Assembly: GCF_963675165.1 (NCBI RefSeq)
Contig: NC_087386.1
Coordinates: forward strand, 3,412,169 to 3,476,168
Source of the DNA: Halichondria panicea
Lineage: Eukaryota; Porifera; Demospongiae; Suberitida; Halichondriidae
Direction: 5' to 3'
Length of the DNA stretch: 64,000 nucleotides
A program made the translations under genes and the position numbers. Below the pieces are notes generated by a model. It was not told the origin of the DNA, did not search any database, and saw only the letters and a program-made list of their open reading frames with translations. How positions within the stretch are numbered: position 1 is the stretch's first letter; the number at the start of each line of letters is the position of its first letter. Positions 32,250-44,050 of the stretch are shown here, in pieces.

Positions 32250-33300
32250 ATGCCAACCAAACTTGATGGTAGTATTGCTCCTACCACTAGCGCTGACATT
32301 TCCCATACGGCTAGCAGCGACGATCCGCTATTAGGTAAATTTGTAGGTGAACACGGCGCTCAGTTTCATATCAGCTTCAACATCTCGGGCATGGCCAGTA
32401 CCCTAAGAGTAGATTATTTGACCGACCATTTTGTACATCAGTCTGACAACGAACCCTTAGGCGAGGAAGACTCACACATTGCCTCGCTCGCTTGCAGAGC
32501 AGCTCTGGGTCTGCAAGCGAGGCAATGTGTGAGTCTTCCTCGCCTAAGGGTTCGTTGTCAGACTGATGTACAAAATGAGGCGCTGGGTGTGCGCAGATTG
32601 AGTGACGGTGCAATTGCCAATCTATTTAGTTTGAAAATTAACACGTTCACTCTCAATCGAAGTGGTACAAATGTTGTCACTGTAAAGGTCAACATAGGGT
32701 TTATCATGCAGTATCATTGGTTTAGATGCACCTCTAGTCTTGCCTGTGCAACTATTAGGCGTGACAGTGAAGTACCCCAACCTATGGTAGTCGATGGCAA
32801 TCAATGTACTAACGTCCATTTTGGTACTAACAGTAATGATCCTGTGGCAGTATGTGTTAGAAGAATTGGTGCAACAACATGGTGGTAACTGTATGTTCAT
32901 ATCAGTCTTTGGTTCAGAATTTAAATGGCAGGCAAATGTGTGTGCGTTAGACGAACATGGTGCTGACCACAGCCAGTTTGTACCCCAGTCGAATGAACCT
33001 TTTGATCAGGAGGATGCATACATTGAGTCACATTGAGTCAGTTGCAGACCAGCACGACTTACGTTGGCAACAGTATTTGACAAGGTTAAGCAAGGTTAAG
33101 CTTGGGGTGACCCCATTACATTAGCAGCTAGCCAGATGGTACACGTGTCGCTACTTTACATGAATTTGGTGAACATGAAATTAAACTTGGTCTACTTATG
33201 AAAAACATACCTACACTATCTGTTAGTCGTACCTGCTGTTAGTCGTACCTGTGCATAGAGATTGATGATTTAACAATAGCAGAAGGCCATTGCTAAGACT
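32250..33300 (+). CDS. Unknown protein frame with repeated acidic motif
   Basis: A 212-residue frame (32250-32888) that does not match a family I know. Visible features: GKFVGEHGAQFHISFNISGM, then DHFVHQSDNEPLGEEDSHIA. A second, related segment appears further on in another frame: HSQFVPQSNEPFDQEDAYIE (32970-33030), so the protein probably contained at least two copies of an HGA-xF-FVxQSNEPxxxED module. Between them is a Val-rich beta-like stretch (TFTLNRSGTNVVTVKVNIGF). It directly follows the Helitron-type remnant and could be the next part of the same element. Confidence 0.35.
32427..32577. repeat. Near-perfect inverted repeat (about 67-bp arms, 13-bp loop)
   Basis: Left arm 32427-32497, right arm 32511-32577. 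The only difference is an extra CTCG in the left arm (GCCTCGCTCGCTT against GCCTCGCTT). The right arm is an inverted copy of coding sequence, since the left arm continues the upstream frame (QSDNEPLGEEDSHIASLA). Confidence 0.9.
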
Positions 33301-34254
33301 TGACAGTGCCCAATACCAAAAAAATTGTGAAAGAACATAGATTTTTGGCTTTAGGAAGTTGGGCAAGGAGAGCTTTGTGAGGATCTGGAATACCGGTGTT
33401 TAGACAATACCGGTGTTTAGACAAGCATCCATGTGCTTGTCAAGAGTAGTATCGACCTATCATTGTTCGTAAGTTTCAGAACTGAAATCCAATACTCGGT
33501 GGGTGTTGGAGGACTATCCGAGATCAGAATTTTGTCCGCATAAAAACTGAATGAATTCTACATGTAACTATACCTATAATTATATACATAAATGATTTAA
33601 AGTGTACTCTCTTATGTATACTCTCTTAATTGTTTGCACATCCTCCTATATGCATAATTATAAATCATAAATATAATACGCTTTGCCCCATCTTCCCATA
33701 TTCTCTCTGCTGTCTGCTAACTTAAAACTGTGTCTTGTTTTCTTGTGACTGAATTGAATGGACCTTCTGGGTCATGTGCAGTCTCTTTCGACGAGCTCTG
33801 GTCTGTCCTCTTGGAACATGCACTTTCTGAAGGGCTGTCAAATGACCTTTTCTCTTTGCCATAATCTCTATACCTATATACGTGGCCATCATAGCTCCTT
33901 TTAAAGGAAGTGGGTGAGTAGATCGATTGTGTGGTTCTACCGCGTTTGTTGAGCTAGGTAATTTGTTGAGCTAGGTAACTCCCTGAAAGTGTCAGGATCC
34001 ATCAGGCAGTAACATGGAGAGAGCATTCCTGTTCAAAAACATGCATTCATGTCAAATTATAATTACGTATGCTCATTCAACTCTCATCCACCAGTTGCAC
34101 CAGTTTTTACTTGCCCTCCAATCGCTTGGCAGTCAGTGCTGACTCGTCCAAGATTTGTACAGCTGATTCGTCACCACAGAGGTTTTGAGTCAAGGTTGGG
34201 AATGGCATAAGCAGTTTTGATTGTGACTTGTTAACTCTACAAATAAAAGTACTA
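33301..34254. other. No gene seen
   Basis: Two perfect 17-bp-period tandem pairs (about 33389-33424 and 33945-33978) and no supported coding sequence. Confidence 0.4.
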
Positions 34255-34627
34255 TATGTGACAGGCTCTGGGAAAAAGGCCATATTGGAGCAGACTACAA
34301 TTGTTGAGATTTAAATACCAGATGATAGAGCAAAGAATTGCCTATGCATTGATATGCTTACTTAGTTTTCACATACCTCTTTTCATGCCTGAGTTATGCG
34401 CGTTGGAAAAACGCCCACTTAAAGATTGCTAAATTGGGAAAAGTAAGGTAATGGCGGCTGCTTAGACAAAGCGCTTCGGTGGAACGCGTTGGATTCAGAG
34501 CATCAGATTTTACAGAGAGGTAGTAGAAAGACTGTAGATAACTATAAGCTAAGACAAATTATTATGACATTATACACTGTAGTCGGCTATTGCTCAAAAC
34601 CAATATCTGCCCAGAGCCTGTCACATA
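34255..34627. repeat. MITE-B copy 1 (373 bp)
   Basis: Ends TATGTGACAGGCTCTGG ... CCAGAGCCTGTCACATA flanked by TA on both sides. A second copy in inverse orientation lies at 60937-61344 with high similarity (GATTTAAATACCAGATGATAGAGCAAAGAATTGC and CGGTGGAACGCGTTGGATTC in both). TA target duplication fits a Tc1/mariner-type non-autonomous element. Confidence 0.85.
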
Positions 34628-35307
34628 TAGTCCAATTCTTTGGCTTACTTGGTAACCTTTCACCACTTTGTTGGCTCCAACTGCACTCTGAATACCATAC
34701 AGCACTCATTAAGAACCTCCTATTAAGAACCTCCCATATTATTATAGGAGTCATTAAGAACCTCCCATAATTATTATAGCAATCCTTTTGAGCGAGAGGC
34801 ACTAAAAGAAAAGAAAATGATAAATTTGTATGATTGTTGGTCATGAAATAATTAGCACTTCCACTTCCGCTTATAATTAATTGAAAACAAAACCTAGATC
34901 CTTGAGGTCCATGGTACATGGCCACAATGGCCACAAAACACAACAATAATTATAGATGCAAGTTCAGATTATTTTATACTATACTTCCTCTTCTTTACTT
35001 CCTTTGAGCGAAAGGGCGAGAGGCATTAGCCAGCTTGAACACTAGTTCAATTCAGCAGTAACACGTAACAATAACAAAACATGTGTAAATTGAACCATAG
35101 ATCTACACAATCATTGAACGAAACTATTAGCGGTTATAGTATGGCCATGTACCATGTGTTATGCTATTAATTGTATTGTTAGCTGAATACTATTAATGGC
35201 ATGGTGTGATGCAATAATTATGATCAGTCGTTCTTCAACTGTCAAAGTGTTAGGCCAAAGCGTTAACTTTTGTGAGTTGCCTGCATAGTGTTATGGCTTA
35301 TGGCTCA

Positions 35308-35960
35308 GTGGCGGATCCAGTGCAGGGCACGTGCCCCCCCCTTTCTGAACAGCTCGAATAAAATACATGTAGCTCACGAAGTGGGTGTGGCTTAGAGCAG
35401 CAATCAATTATTGCAGCATGCAGACGATCTCTAGTCAGTGGCGGGGGAGATCCAAGGGAGCAGCTTAGAATATTAGAATTGATTTTTAGCAATCTTTACA
35501 GTCACATTTCACCTATTCTACAGAAGCTAGCTAAAACCAGCTAGTGGCAGCTTCTTCTTTCTCAACTGGATCGTCGCAATAGCAGCAAAATTAAGGGGTC
35601 ATTCAGACCAGACTAGCTAGCTAGCGAAATGAGGAGAAGACTTTAAACAGGAAGTGTTGTAATGCAGGTAAAGTTGAAATGCAATACAATACAAATACAA
35701 TACAATAACAAGAATAGGCAGTTTTCCTCCCCAGTAACTGCGACAAAGTATAATTATACACGGCCGGAAGTGGGCGTAACCCCAAATTTTCGCGCTCCGC
35801 GGGGTGAGACTCGTTGTATTTAGGAACCATCGCTAGTTGCCTATGTCATACATACTGCAATCCATGATCAGAAAAGCTACACTGGCTGGGCTGTAAAAAA
35901 AAACTGTTCTTCAAACTGCCCCCCCTTTTCAAAATTCCTGGATCACGTGTGGCTGGTGAA
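35308..35960. repeat. Possible hAT-like MITE
   Basis: Left end CAGTGGCGGATCCAGTGCAG with a C-run (GTGCCCCCCCC), right end CCCCCCCTTTTCAAAATTCCTGGATCACGTG. This recalls the common hAT end CAGTGGCGGATCCAGG. The right end is diverged and no 8-bp target duplication was confirmed. Confidence 0.35.
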
Positions 35961-36121
35961 ATTATGTATGCATGATGCATGAGACATATGATCCACATAT
36001 GATCCACATTAGGATGCTACATTTCATTTCCACTTTGGCCAACATAACGACATTATTGAAAGAAAAAAAAAAAAAAAATTTAAAAAAAATTGTTGTCCAC
36101 GCTGTGTTGGAGCTATACACA

Positions 36122-36169
36122 CGCTGTAGGTACCAGCACATGCGCACATGGTATATTTAATATCTTGCC
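36122..36169. repeat. Dispersed repeat, copy 2
   Basis: Matches 25415-25465, with GCGCACATGG where copy 1 has GCACATGG. Confidence 0.6.
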
Positions 36170-39100
36170 TCGAGGTTTCGCACAGTACTGCTGAAAGAAA
36201 AGTGACCGCATGTGACTAATTGATATAGTACAACCTCAGTGAGCCTTGTTGAGTGAGAGGAGAGTGAGAGGACAGTGACTGGGATCATAGCTAGAATCAT
36301 AGCTAGATAAGAAAGTACCTCAAGCTAGAAAATATGAAAATATAGAGCCTGAAGAACCTGATGAAGAAGCTCTTGGGATGACTGTAGACTAGAGCAGAGC
36401 AGAGAGACAGGTGGATAACGCATGTGTTTCACGTGACAATTTTGGCCCCGCCCTGTTCGAAGCCTGATTCCATAGTGCCTTGCAAGACTTGGCTGCCAAC
36501 TGCACTGCAAGCAAGGGTTGAGCTCAGGCTTGCAGCAGCACTGCTAGGCTAGTTAAAACTGTGATAAGTCGATGCATGTATGTGCCTGTTCTACTTTTGA
36601 CGAATTATCGAACACCCACCTATTTTTTCGTGTCTAGCTGCAATGATCTCTGTGATATCCAAGATCTAACCGCTACTGCAAGTTAACCGACCCAATAGTA
36701 AGTCGTCTGGTATAGTTAGTTAGCCTGGCATATTTCAGTCACTGACCGTTCGAGTATAGGTTGTGGTCGATATAATTATGATGCCTTACTCTAGCTCTTG
36801 CACAAAGTTTATTAGTCATCAAATCGAAGTGGGCAGTTCAATATCTCAACGTCTACCTGCCCACGCTCAATTTTTCACCCTTCTACCACCAAGGCTCAAC
36901 TTTCTTATCGATTAATACATCTTATTAATAAAGAACAGAAAAAGGAGAGCCAGGGACCGAGGCTACATGTACATCATATACGGGGCAGTGCAACTTTCAA
37001 CAGAAAATTGCCAAACAGCAAAACCACCAGATAATTTTCATTACTGAAATTACTTTTGTTTGATGGTTTGTTTGATGGGGCATGCCTAGAGAGATTTCGA
37101 GAGACTTCTGCTGAGAGATTTCTGCTGAAAAAGTGGTCTATCTCTACATGTAATATAAAGTGCCAAGTTAAAGTACTCTTGGTAAAGTACTCCAGAAAAC
37201 TACTGATAATTATGTATCATAATTATACCAGAGGAGGTTTTATCACGTGCGCTCACAAGAATCTACCGATTAGGCACCATTAGGCACTCTAAGGCACTCT
37301 ACTGTTCTGCAGGATGTACAGAGACACTGCCTAGGAGCACCCTTTCACTTTCCCTACACTGCTAGTATTTAGATTTTTTGTCACTTTTCGCACAGAGGAG
37401 CAGCTTTTTTGCACTACCTCAAAGGAATTCTATATAATTATCACATGACGCGTTGCGTCATGATGATGCGTGTCTAAATCATATACCATACGCGAAATTT
37501 TCACTGATTTTCATGGGTTAGTAAGATTGGGTTAGTAATCTTACACGAAAATTGATAATTATCTGCGAGCTCTGGTTGTATTTAATAGCAGTACAGCACG
37601 AGTAATAACTTATTGAATGTTGCTACACTGTAGACCTAGCGAAGCAGCATTAAAATCCAAGAAAACCTTATACTCGAAGCCTATAGAAACTCACACATCC
37701 TTGAGCAGCCTACACACAGACACACTTGCGCATGCGCACAATATCACCCAGTATTTACATGGGTAGCAATCATGGATTTGTATAAGACCTACCCTAGTTC
37801 TTTGCCTGTTCTTTTCAGGGACTCCTCCTCGCATTTTGTCTTATAGAATCGATCCGCTGCTTCTATAAGCATGTTATTACAGATAATTATTAAAAGGACC
37901 AAATGTAGGATTTAACCATCGAACTGATTTAACCATCGAACTTCCTTGACAAGCCTCCGAATCACTGATTGGATACACTGCAGGTAGACTATACAAAAAT
38001 GCACAATTAATGGCTTACCCTGACTCAATGAACCATCCTTGAACTTGAAAACTTCACCTTGTCACCTCTATGTACAATTATTATGAGGGGTAAGTAATAT
38101 GGAATTAACATCCACCACTACTTGAAGACACAGAACTGCTAGATGCGTTTTCATATCTCTGGGATCTTCGCCTTCGTCTTTTAGCTAGCAGATACACAAC
38201 GACTTAAGAAGCTGCTACACAGAGAACCTCGTGGTGTCAAGCTACCTAAGAGTCGATGTACCCACATTTGACGGCGATATGTTACACTGTACTACTCCGT
38301 TTTCGGACTCACCGTGTTGCCTTGACCACGGATGTTAGTAAAATGTATTGTATCGGGCTAACAATGGATGACAGAGACGTACAACGATTCGTATGGCCCA
38401 CTTCGTGACTACAGGATGACTCGAGTCACCTCCTTTGCAGCCAACAGCCAACATCCAACATGTCGGTAAAACAAAATGCCATACCCACTGGCTGCAAATG
38501 CTGCAAACTACTCATTCTACGTTGACGATGGTCCGTCTCTGAAGCTATAGAATTACTTCAAGACCTGGGAGGGTTCAGTGAACCATGCGTCATCAAAGAC
38601 TTGCCCGCTGACACAGATATGCCTTCATCTGAAGAATATACCAAAACTCTTGGAAACGCTCACTTCAAGTTGGCTATTGCTAGTCCACCCCCAGCTACTC
38701 TCTGACGTTGCTAAGACTATCAAAGTCAAAAGCAACTACTATGGGAGTGTAAGGATGATCCTGTCCCTTCTGACATCCAAGATACGTGGATCCAATGGAG
38801 ACGTGGATCCAATGGAAAGAAGGAAAGAAGAATTACCACTTCTGTCTCAAAAACACGTCCCTCGTTGCTACTTTGACAAGAAGTCTCAACCTCACTGTCT
38901 ACAGCTACACGGTTTCTCAGATGCTTCGGAAGTCACATATGCAGCGGTTGAGTCTGAGAATGCTCAAATCTCTTTGGTAATGTCGAAGACAAAGGTTGCT
39001 CCAATCAAGCGGTTGACAATCCCTCGTCTGGAACTATGTTGCTCGCCCAGCTGTGATACATCACATCAGACAAATGCCCCTTTCTCAGCTTGGACGGACG

Positions 39101-39749
39101 GGCTAGATGGAACCTATGTAGGCAACTGTGTCTCGACCATCGTTGATCTCATTCCACCTGACCTCATTCCACCCGACAAGACCCTGCGCTTCAAGAGCTT
39201 CTGAATCACTCTCGGACGGTAATCTTCTAGCAGTTGGCCTGAGAAGTACCTTCAAACAAGAAAGAAAATTAATTAGAAAGTGAAGTGTCGCTATCTGCAC
39301 TCGCTATCTGCACTCACCCTAACTCCTACCCCCGTGGACACATTTTCTGCACTTGAAACGCATTACTGCATGGAGGGAAATCTCAATTGGTGAATTGCAA
39401 GCAGCTGATATTACTGGGTTAAGCTATTGTATCTCTTCAAGAAAAACATACTCTCCAGTCCACTCTTGCCATTCATTCTACAACCATTCATTCGCGTTGG
39501 GCAGCTACGTCCTACAGCATGGGAAGCATCTCCGTGATGAGCTGGTCCAACACTTCTCGGAGCTTCTGGCGCTACCATATAGTTGGTGGACGAAAGTTGA
39601 TCCGATCCATTGCTCGAAAATGTCTCACCTGCCGTAGATATACAGCAAGACCCAGGCTACAAATGCTTGGACAACGTGTTTGACAACGGTCCAGTCTTAA
39701 TCAAGTACGGCTATGTACGCAAACCGAAGTTAGTGAAGGGGGCGATCCT

Positions 39750-40538
39750 ATGATTCAGTGAATGGGGATGTTTATAGCACGCAAAGCGCGCCGCAAAATG
39801 TAGGGCGTGGTCTACATTTTGCGGCGCGCTTTGCGCCCACTTCCGGAGGGTCATGCCCCTTTTGCCGGCAACGCCCACTGTTTTCTAGATGGTGCACAGT
39901 ACTGACAGTATGTATTATAGTACAGTGCCATCAGCCTGGGATGGCAAACTCTAGCCCGTCAAATGTCAATGTAATCATGTCTAGTCTAGTCTCTGTGTAA
40001 TTGTAGAAGTGTAAGTGATTTGTTCCTTTGCTTGATTTGTTCCTTTGCTTGATCTGACGACAGTCTGCCACTAAAAGGGGCAGCGTACAAAGTATGACCA
40101 CCAGTACCTAGGAAAAGAGACTATTATTAATTTATTGTACATACATGTAGGCTTAATTATATAATTATGCTATACATTCATGTACCTGGAGCTGCATGTT
40201 GTGAGGCAAGCTCAAGTGTTTGATACAGCAAACCACTTCCTGCTGCCTAGCCTTATTATTGAGCCCCTCCCCACTCTTTACTACTTCCCATGGATAACCC
40301 AGTAACAATCGAAGAAAAGTAAGTTTTTTAGGCCAGCTTACCTAGCTAGCTAGATCTAACTGGTATAAAGTTATTGTAACTATCACTATTAAGCTGTAGA
40401 TAGCTGCAGTAAGTGTAGCTTCCTTCTAGCCAACTATCTACTTGAGCTTCTCTGAGTCTGGATAGGCACCAGAGTCTGGATGGGGGTGCTGGAGCACCCT
40501 AAGCACCACCCTGTGTACACGCCCCTGCTTTCATATTT
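39750..40538. mobile_element. About 790-bp insertion in BEL integrase
   Basis: Splits the integrase core between VLIKYGYVRKPKLVKGAIL and ICVFSVHLELVTS. It contains a perfect 23-bp hairpin near its left edge, a 17-bp-period tandem pair near 40018-40055, and a right part rich in GGGGGTGCTGGAGCACCCT. Terminal repeats were not clearly resolved. Confidence 0.5.
39780..39835. repeat. Perfect 23-bp hairpin
   Basis: Arms CGCAAAGCGCGCCGCAAAAT GTA and its exact complement, separated by a 10-base loop GGGCGTGGTC. Strongly G+C-rich within AT-rich surroundings. Confidence 0.9.
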
Positions 40539-41076
40539 TCATATGCGTGTTCTCAGTCCACCTGGAGTTGGTGACATCTGAGGCTTGTTTCAAACGCTTC
40601 ATTGCTCGGCGTGGCCTCCCCTCCCCTCACTTGTATGGAGCGACAATGGCACAAACTTTACCGGAGCTGCCAGAGAACTCTACCAATTCCTTCAGACCGA
40701 ATCCACTCAACAAAGGAGAAATTCATCCCTAGCTCACTTTGGTGGAATCTGGGAAGCCACCGTCAAATCGAGTTTTGGGTGAAGTAAAACTAACTTATGA
40801 AGAGAAACGACCCCCTCAAGCCGATCAATTTCTCTCCTAAAGCGTTGGCAATCATTGTTATGGCATTTTTGGAACCGATGGTCCTCAGAGTATGTTACTC
40901 AAATCAGACGATTCACAAAATGGCGTCACCACATAGAAACTGCGATTTGGTTCTCAAATGCACCCATACCCACTAAATGGCCACTACATCCTGGAAAAGA
41001 CAATTTGGTACGCGTAGCCATCGTTAGAACTCGCCCTGTGACGAAGCTAGCATTGCTTCTACCGAACGATGACTGA

Positions 41077-41890
41077 TGCACACTATTTAGTCCACTTGGT
41101 CTTGGCCGGCGGTATGTTGGCATACATGTTATACCTTATTACGTAATGTTTACACTATAATTTATGCTGCTCTCACAAGTTATACTTTTGGACTCTAGCA
41201 TTAATTTTAGCCTCATTATTATTATTGTTTAGCAGTTACTTTCATGGGCTCCACGAAATTTTAACGTAGGCTAAATTTTTGATTGCAGGCAGGCAACGAC
41301 TCATGAAAATCAACCACTCATGAAAATCATAATTAATTTTTTTACCACACGAAAATTACCACACGAAAATTACCCATTCCCTACTGGGCGGTTTGCTGAT
41401 TCATCAGTAAGTGGTGCCAGTGCGAAAAATTGAGGCCACGCCACGCCCACTTCCTATTGGCGTGTGCCTTGTAATTTAATTAATTATTGTATTGATTTGC
41501 TAGGCTGGATTCTAGTTTGACTCACATTTAAGGTCTCTTTCGTAGCATCATCTGTTCGCACAAACTTTCTATTCAACATGTAAATTAGCCTTGCACTAAA
41601 GCGCTTAGCTACAACAGTCAGAAAGAGCTGTAGCCATTATGTTCAGCTTTTACAGACACACCCCTTGCTCAATTTTAACGAATCATTCTTTGTTACTGGG
41701 TGGTACTCAAAATCAGCGCATTGAGCTCTGCTATTGACCCCATGAGCGTATGCATGTGCTAATAATCCAGTTTCTAGTTTCTACGATAGTACATCATACG
41801 ATAAAGCACTAGCTTTTGCAACGCCAGTTGTTATCATTGCTTGAATTGTTTATCCAAACAGTGCTTGTTGTTACAGTTGCCACACAGTGC
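41077..41890. other. No gene; MITE-A-like fragment
   Basis: CACGAAATTTTAACG and CACACGAAAATTACC at about 41252-41370 resemble MITE-A, including a 14-bp tandem pair. Otherwise featureless. Confidence 0.4.
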
Positions 41891-41897
41891 CATCAGA

Positions 41898-42690
41898 TCA
41901 CCACGGCATGTACAGAAGATTTTCACCTTTTGAATAAACTTGTATTTTATGTGACTTGAAGTGACAACCGGAAAAGGCGAAAAGAAGGTGTTTGAGAGCT
42001 AGATGCACTTGATGTGATATGATATCGTATGCTATCGTATGCCATGGTAGTACACCACAGTCTGATCCATTTCTTTGTAGCTCTACATCAACCATCTTTA
42101 TGGTGAGTACCGAAGAGGAACAGGACGTTGACGTTAGACGTGCTATTGTGTATCGTAAATTCATCTTGATCCAGAGCACTTGGCTCTGAAACTTCTGAAA
42201 CTGATTGTGATGCTCGGTGATTGTAGTCCACTTAATTGTAGTCCACTTACACCTGTGCCTGTGAGGCATTGATAACATTGTCTCCTGCAGAGAGGTATTT
42301 TGAGGTGGGATAGTGTAGTTGTCGTGACGCCCTTTACAAATCATCTTAGCCCAAAGCCGTAGCTTTGGATTGTCCATATCACCCTTTATACCCTTTAGCT
42401 TTTTAAAAATTACATCCTCTTCATTAGATCGAGAGTGGATAGGTGTTTTCCTTTTTTTCGTAACAGGCACAACAGGTGGCTCTAAAACTTTAGCATCACA
42501 CCACAGTGTTCTTCGATGTGCTGTACATAACCTTTTTCAACTATCCAGCGCTTAGTGTTTCCTTCTAGGTAACCCACCTGAAAATCTGCTGTTGATGGTA
42601 CATCATCGGGGAACGACTCATATATTTGCACTCGTAGTGCTAACGGTGACTTGAACATTCTGGATACCCCATGCCACATACGCACTAAAT
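41898..42690 (-). pseudogene. ULP1-like protease-associated protein remnant
   Basis: Minus strand. The upstream part (42685-42482) has QVGYLEGNTKRWIVE and VQHIEEHCGV. It runs, after a frame change, into KKRKTPIHSRSNEEDVIFKK and then DNPKLRLWAKMICKGRHDNY (42450-42300). Near the C-terminus is DVELQRNGSDCGVLPWHT (about 42090-42040), which resembles the catalytic Gln and Cys of C48 (ULP1/SENP) peptidases, QxNxxDCGxF. The catalytic His-Asp region is not seen. Such proteases occur in several animal DNA transposons, including Zisupton-type elements. It lies about 1.4 kb upstream of the KDZ gene, on the opposite strand. Confidence 0.45.
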
Positions 42691-42705
42691 AGTCACTTAG
42701 GATTA

Positions 42706-43087
42706 CCGTATATGCTCGATCAGAGGCCGCTCTTGTATAAAGGCCACACTCAAATAGTAGCCTCCCTTGTTAGCAAAATGAAACATTTAGTAGCCGCATT
42801 TAGTAGCCGCTCACAAATAGTAGCCTCAGTGAACTTTGACTCTAGCATTTCTGCACGTGGCAGCTATTACTAGCAGCTAGCTACATGTACGTAGCTATGG
42901 GTAGCAGCTTGTTAGTGCTTCACAAAGACTTTCTCATGGCAGAGTTCAAGTTTATGCAGGTGAAAACAACTTTTGATGACAAATTATCTGGAGCTAATAA
43001 ACGCCGCTCTTGAACAGTGGCCCCTCTTGGCCTCCTCTTCCAGCAAAATGAAACATTTAGTAGCCGCGGCTGATCAAGCATATACGG
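42706..43087. repeat. MITE-C (382 bp)
   Basis: Ends CCGTATATGCTCGATCA (left) and TGATCAAGCATATACGG (right), flanked by TA. Both halves contain GCAAAATGAAACATTTAGTAGCCGC, present in direct orientation (about 42774-42800 and 43044-43068). Confidence 0.75.
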
Positions 43088-44050
43088 TAATTATTTTGAG
43101 ATGATAGTTGTAAAGATGATAGTTGTAAGAAGAATTAGAGTCTGTTACACATTCATTATCTTTATCGGGTATCAGATGATGGCATATAGAGATTGCCACA
43201 GCCACCAGCTTGAGAAGAATGAGGACAACCAGTGTAGCTGTACTGTGCTGGAAAACTGTTATACCGGTAGTTGTATTGGGTTGGGTTGGAAAATGCACCA
43301 CCATACCAGTTGAACTGCACTTCAACACTGAAAGAACTAGCTCTCTAAATAGAACTACATGTATACCAGGTGTGCATGATAATTATAATTATATGAATTT
43401 TTAAAGAAAAACTGTATTTATTCTGTATTTTCTTTTTTTAATTAAAACAGGGAAAGGGTTAAGTACAACCACTCACTCTAATGTGGTATTTTGCTCTCTG
43501 CAAGCATGCACTGTAATAACGAGTGTTGCAAGCGTGCGCTTGCTAATGCCTCTCGCCATGTTAAGCTTTTGCTCAAAAAGTTATAGTAGTTTTGTTAGCT
43601 TATCTATATAAAGTCACTTAGAAGAAAATACTTATTTACATGCATCTATTGTTGTATTATCAAGAAACAGTGATTCTTCCAGGATTCAGTGTATATAATA
43701 TCTAAGAAGAAAAGACTTGTGTACATGCATATTGTACATGTATATTGTTATCTATATTGTAGTGTTTTGTGGCCAGGAGGATCTGGATCTGGATATCACA
43801 CATGTGACATGGGCATTACATCCACTAAAGGGTGTGTCCAAAGAGATCCAGGGGGTTCGCATGGTTAGCACTGGATAATAGTAGTCTTAAGGTCAGCATG
43901 TAAGCTGCAAAGCATGCAGTAGTGACTATAGACTATAGTCTATACCGAGTTTAATCTAAAGTAGCGAGCTCTTTTATCTATGGGTGCACTGAGCTAGCTC
44001 CGCAGAATCAGGTAGATCTAGATCTATATTCTATAGCTAGCTGGCCGGCC
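43088..44050. other. No gene; upstream of KDZ gene
   Basis: No exon supported. A tandem pair of about 15 bp (GATGATAGTTGTAA) lies at 43099-43130. TIRs of the KDZ element were looked for and not identified here. Confidence 0.4.

Larger units (their letters stand above)
34628..38180. other. No gene; repeat fragments
   Basis: Contains a possible hAT-like MITE (35308-35960), the second copy of the dispersed repeat (36122-36169), a poly-A/T patch (36061-36090) and several perfect short tandem pairs (for example 17 bp at about 37912-37945). No exon could be supported. Confidence 0.4.
38240..41076 (+). pseudogene. BEL/Pao retrotransposon pol remnant
   Basis: Starts with a gag-like LRVDVPTFDGDM (about 38251) fused by deletion to RT: HRVALTTDVSKMY (about 38310), DRDVQRFVWP, NMSVKQNA, then SFYVDD with the catalytic box at 38518-38529. 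Next are SDIQDTWIQWRR and KKSQPHCLQLHGFSDASE, SLVMSKTKVAPIKRLTIPRL, and YVGNCVSTIVDLIPP (38880-39170), the RNase H/Peptidase_A17 region of BEL elements. The integrase begins IRSIARKC and is interrupted by an insertion at about 39750-40538. It resumes VHLELVTS, FIARRGLPS, WSDNGTNFTGAARELYQFLQ, and ends RRFTKWRHHIETAIWFSN ... VTKLALLLPNDD (stop 41076), the DUF5641 tail. LTRs were not found. Confidence 0.8.
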
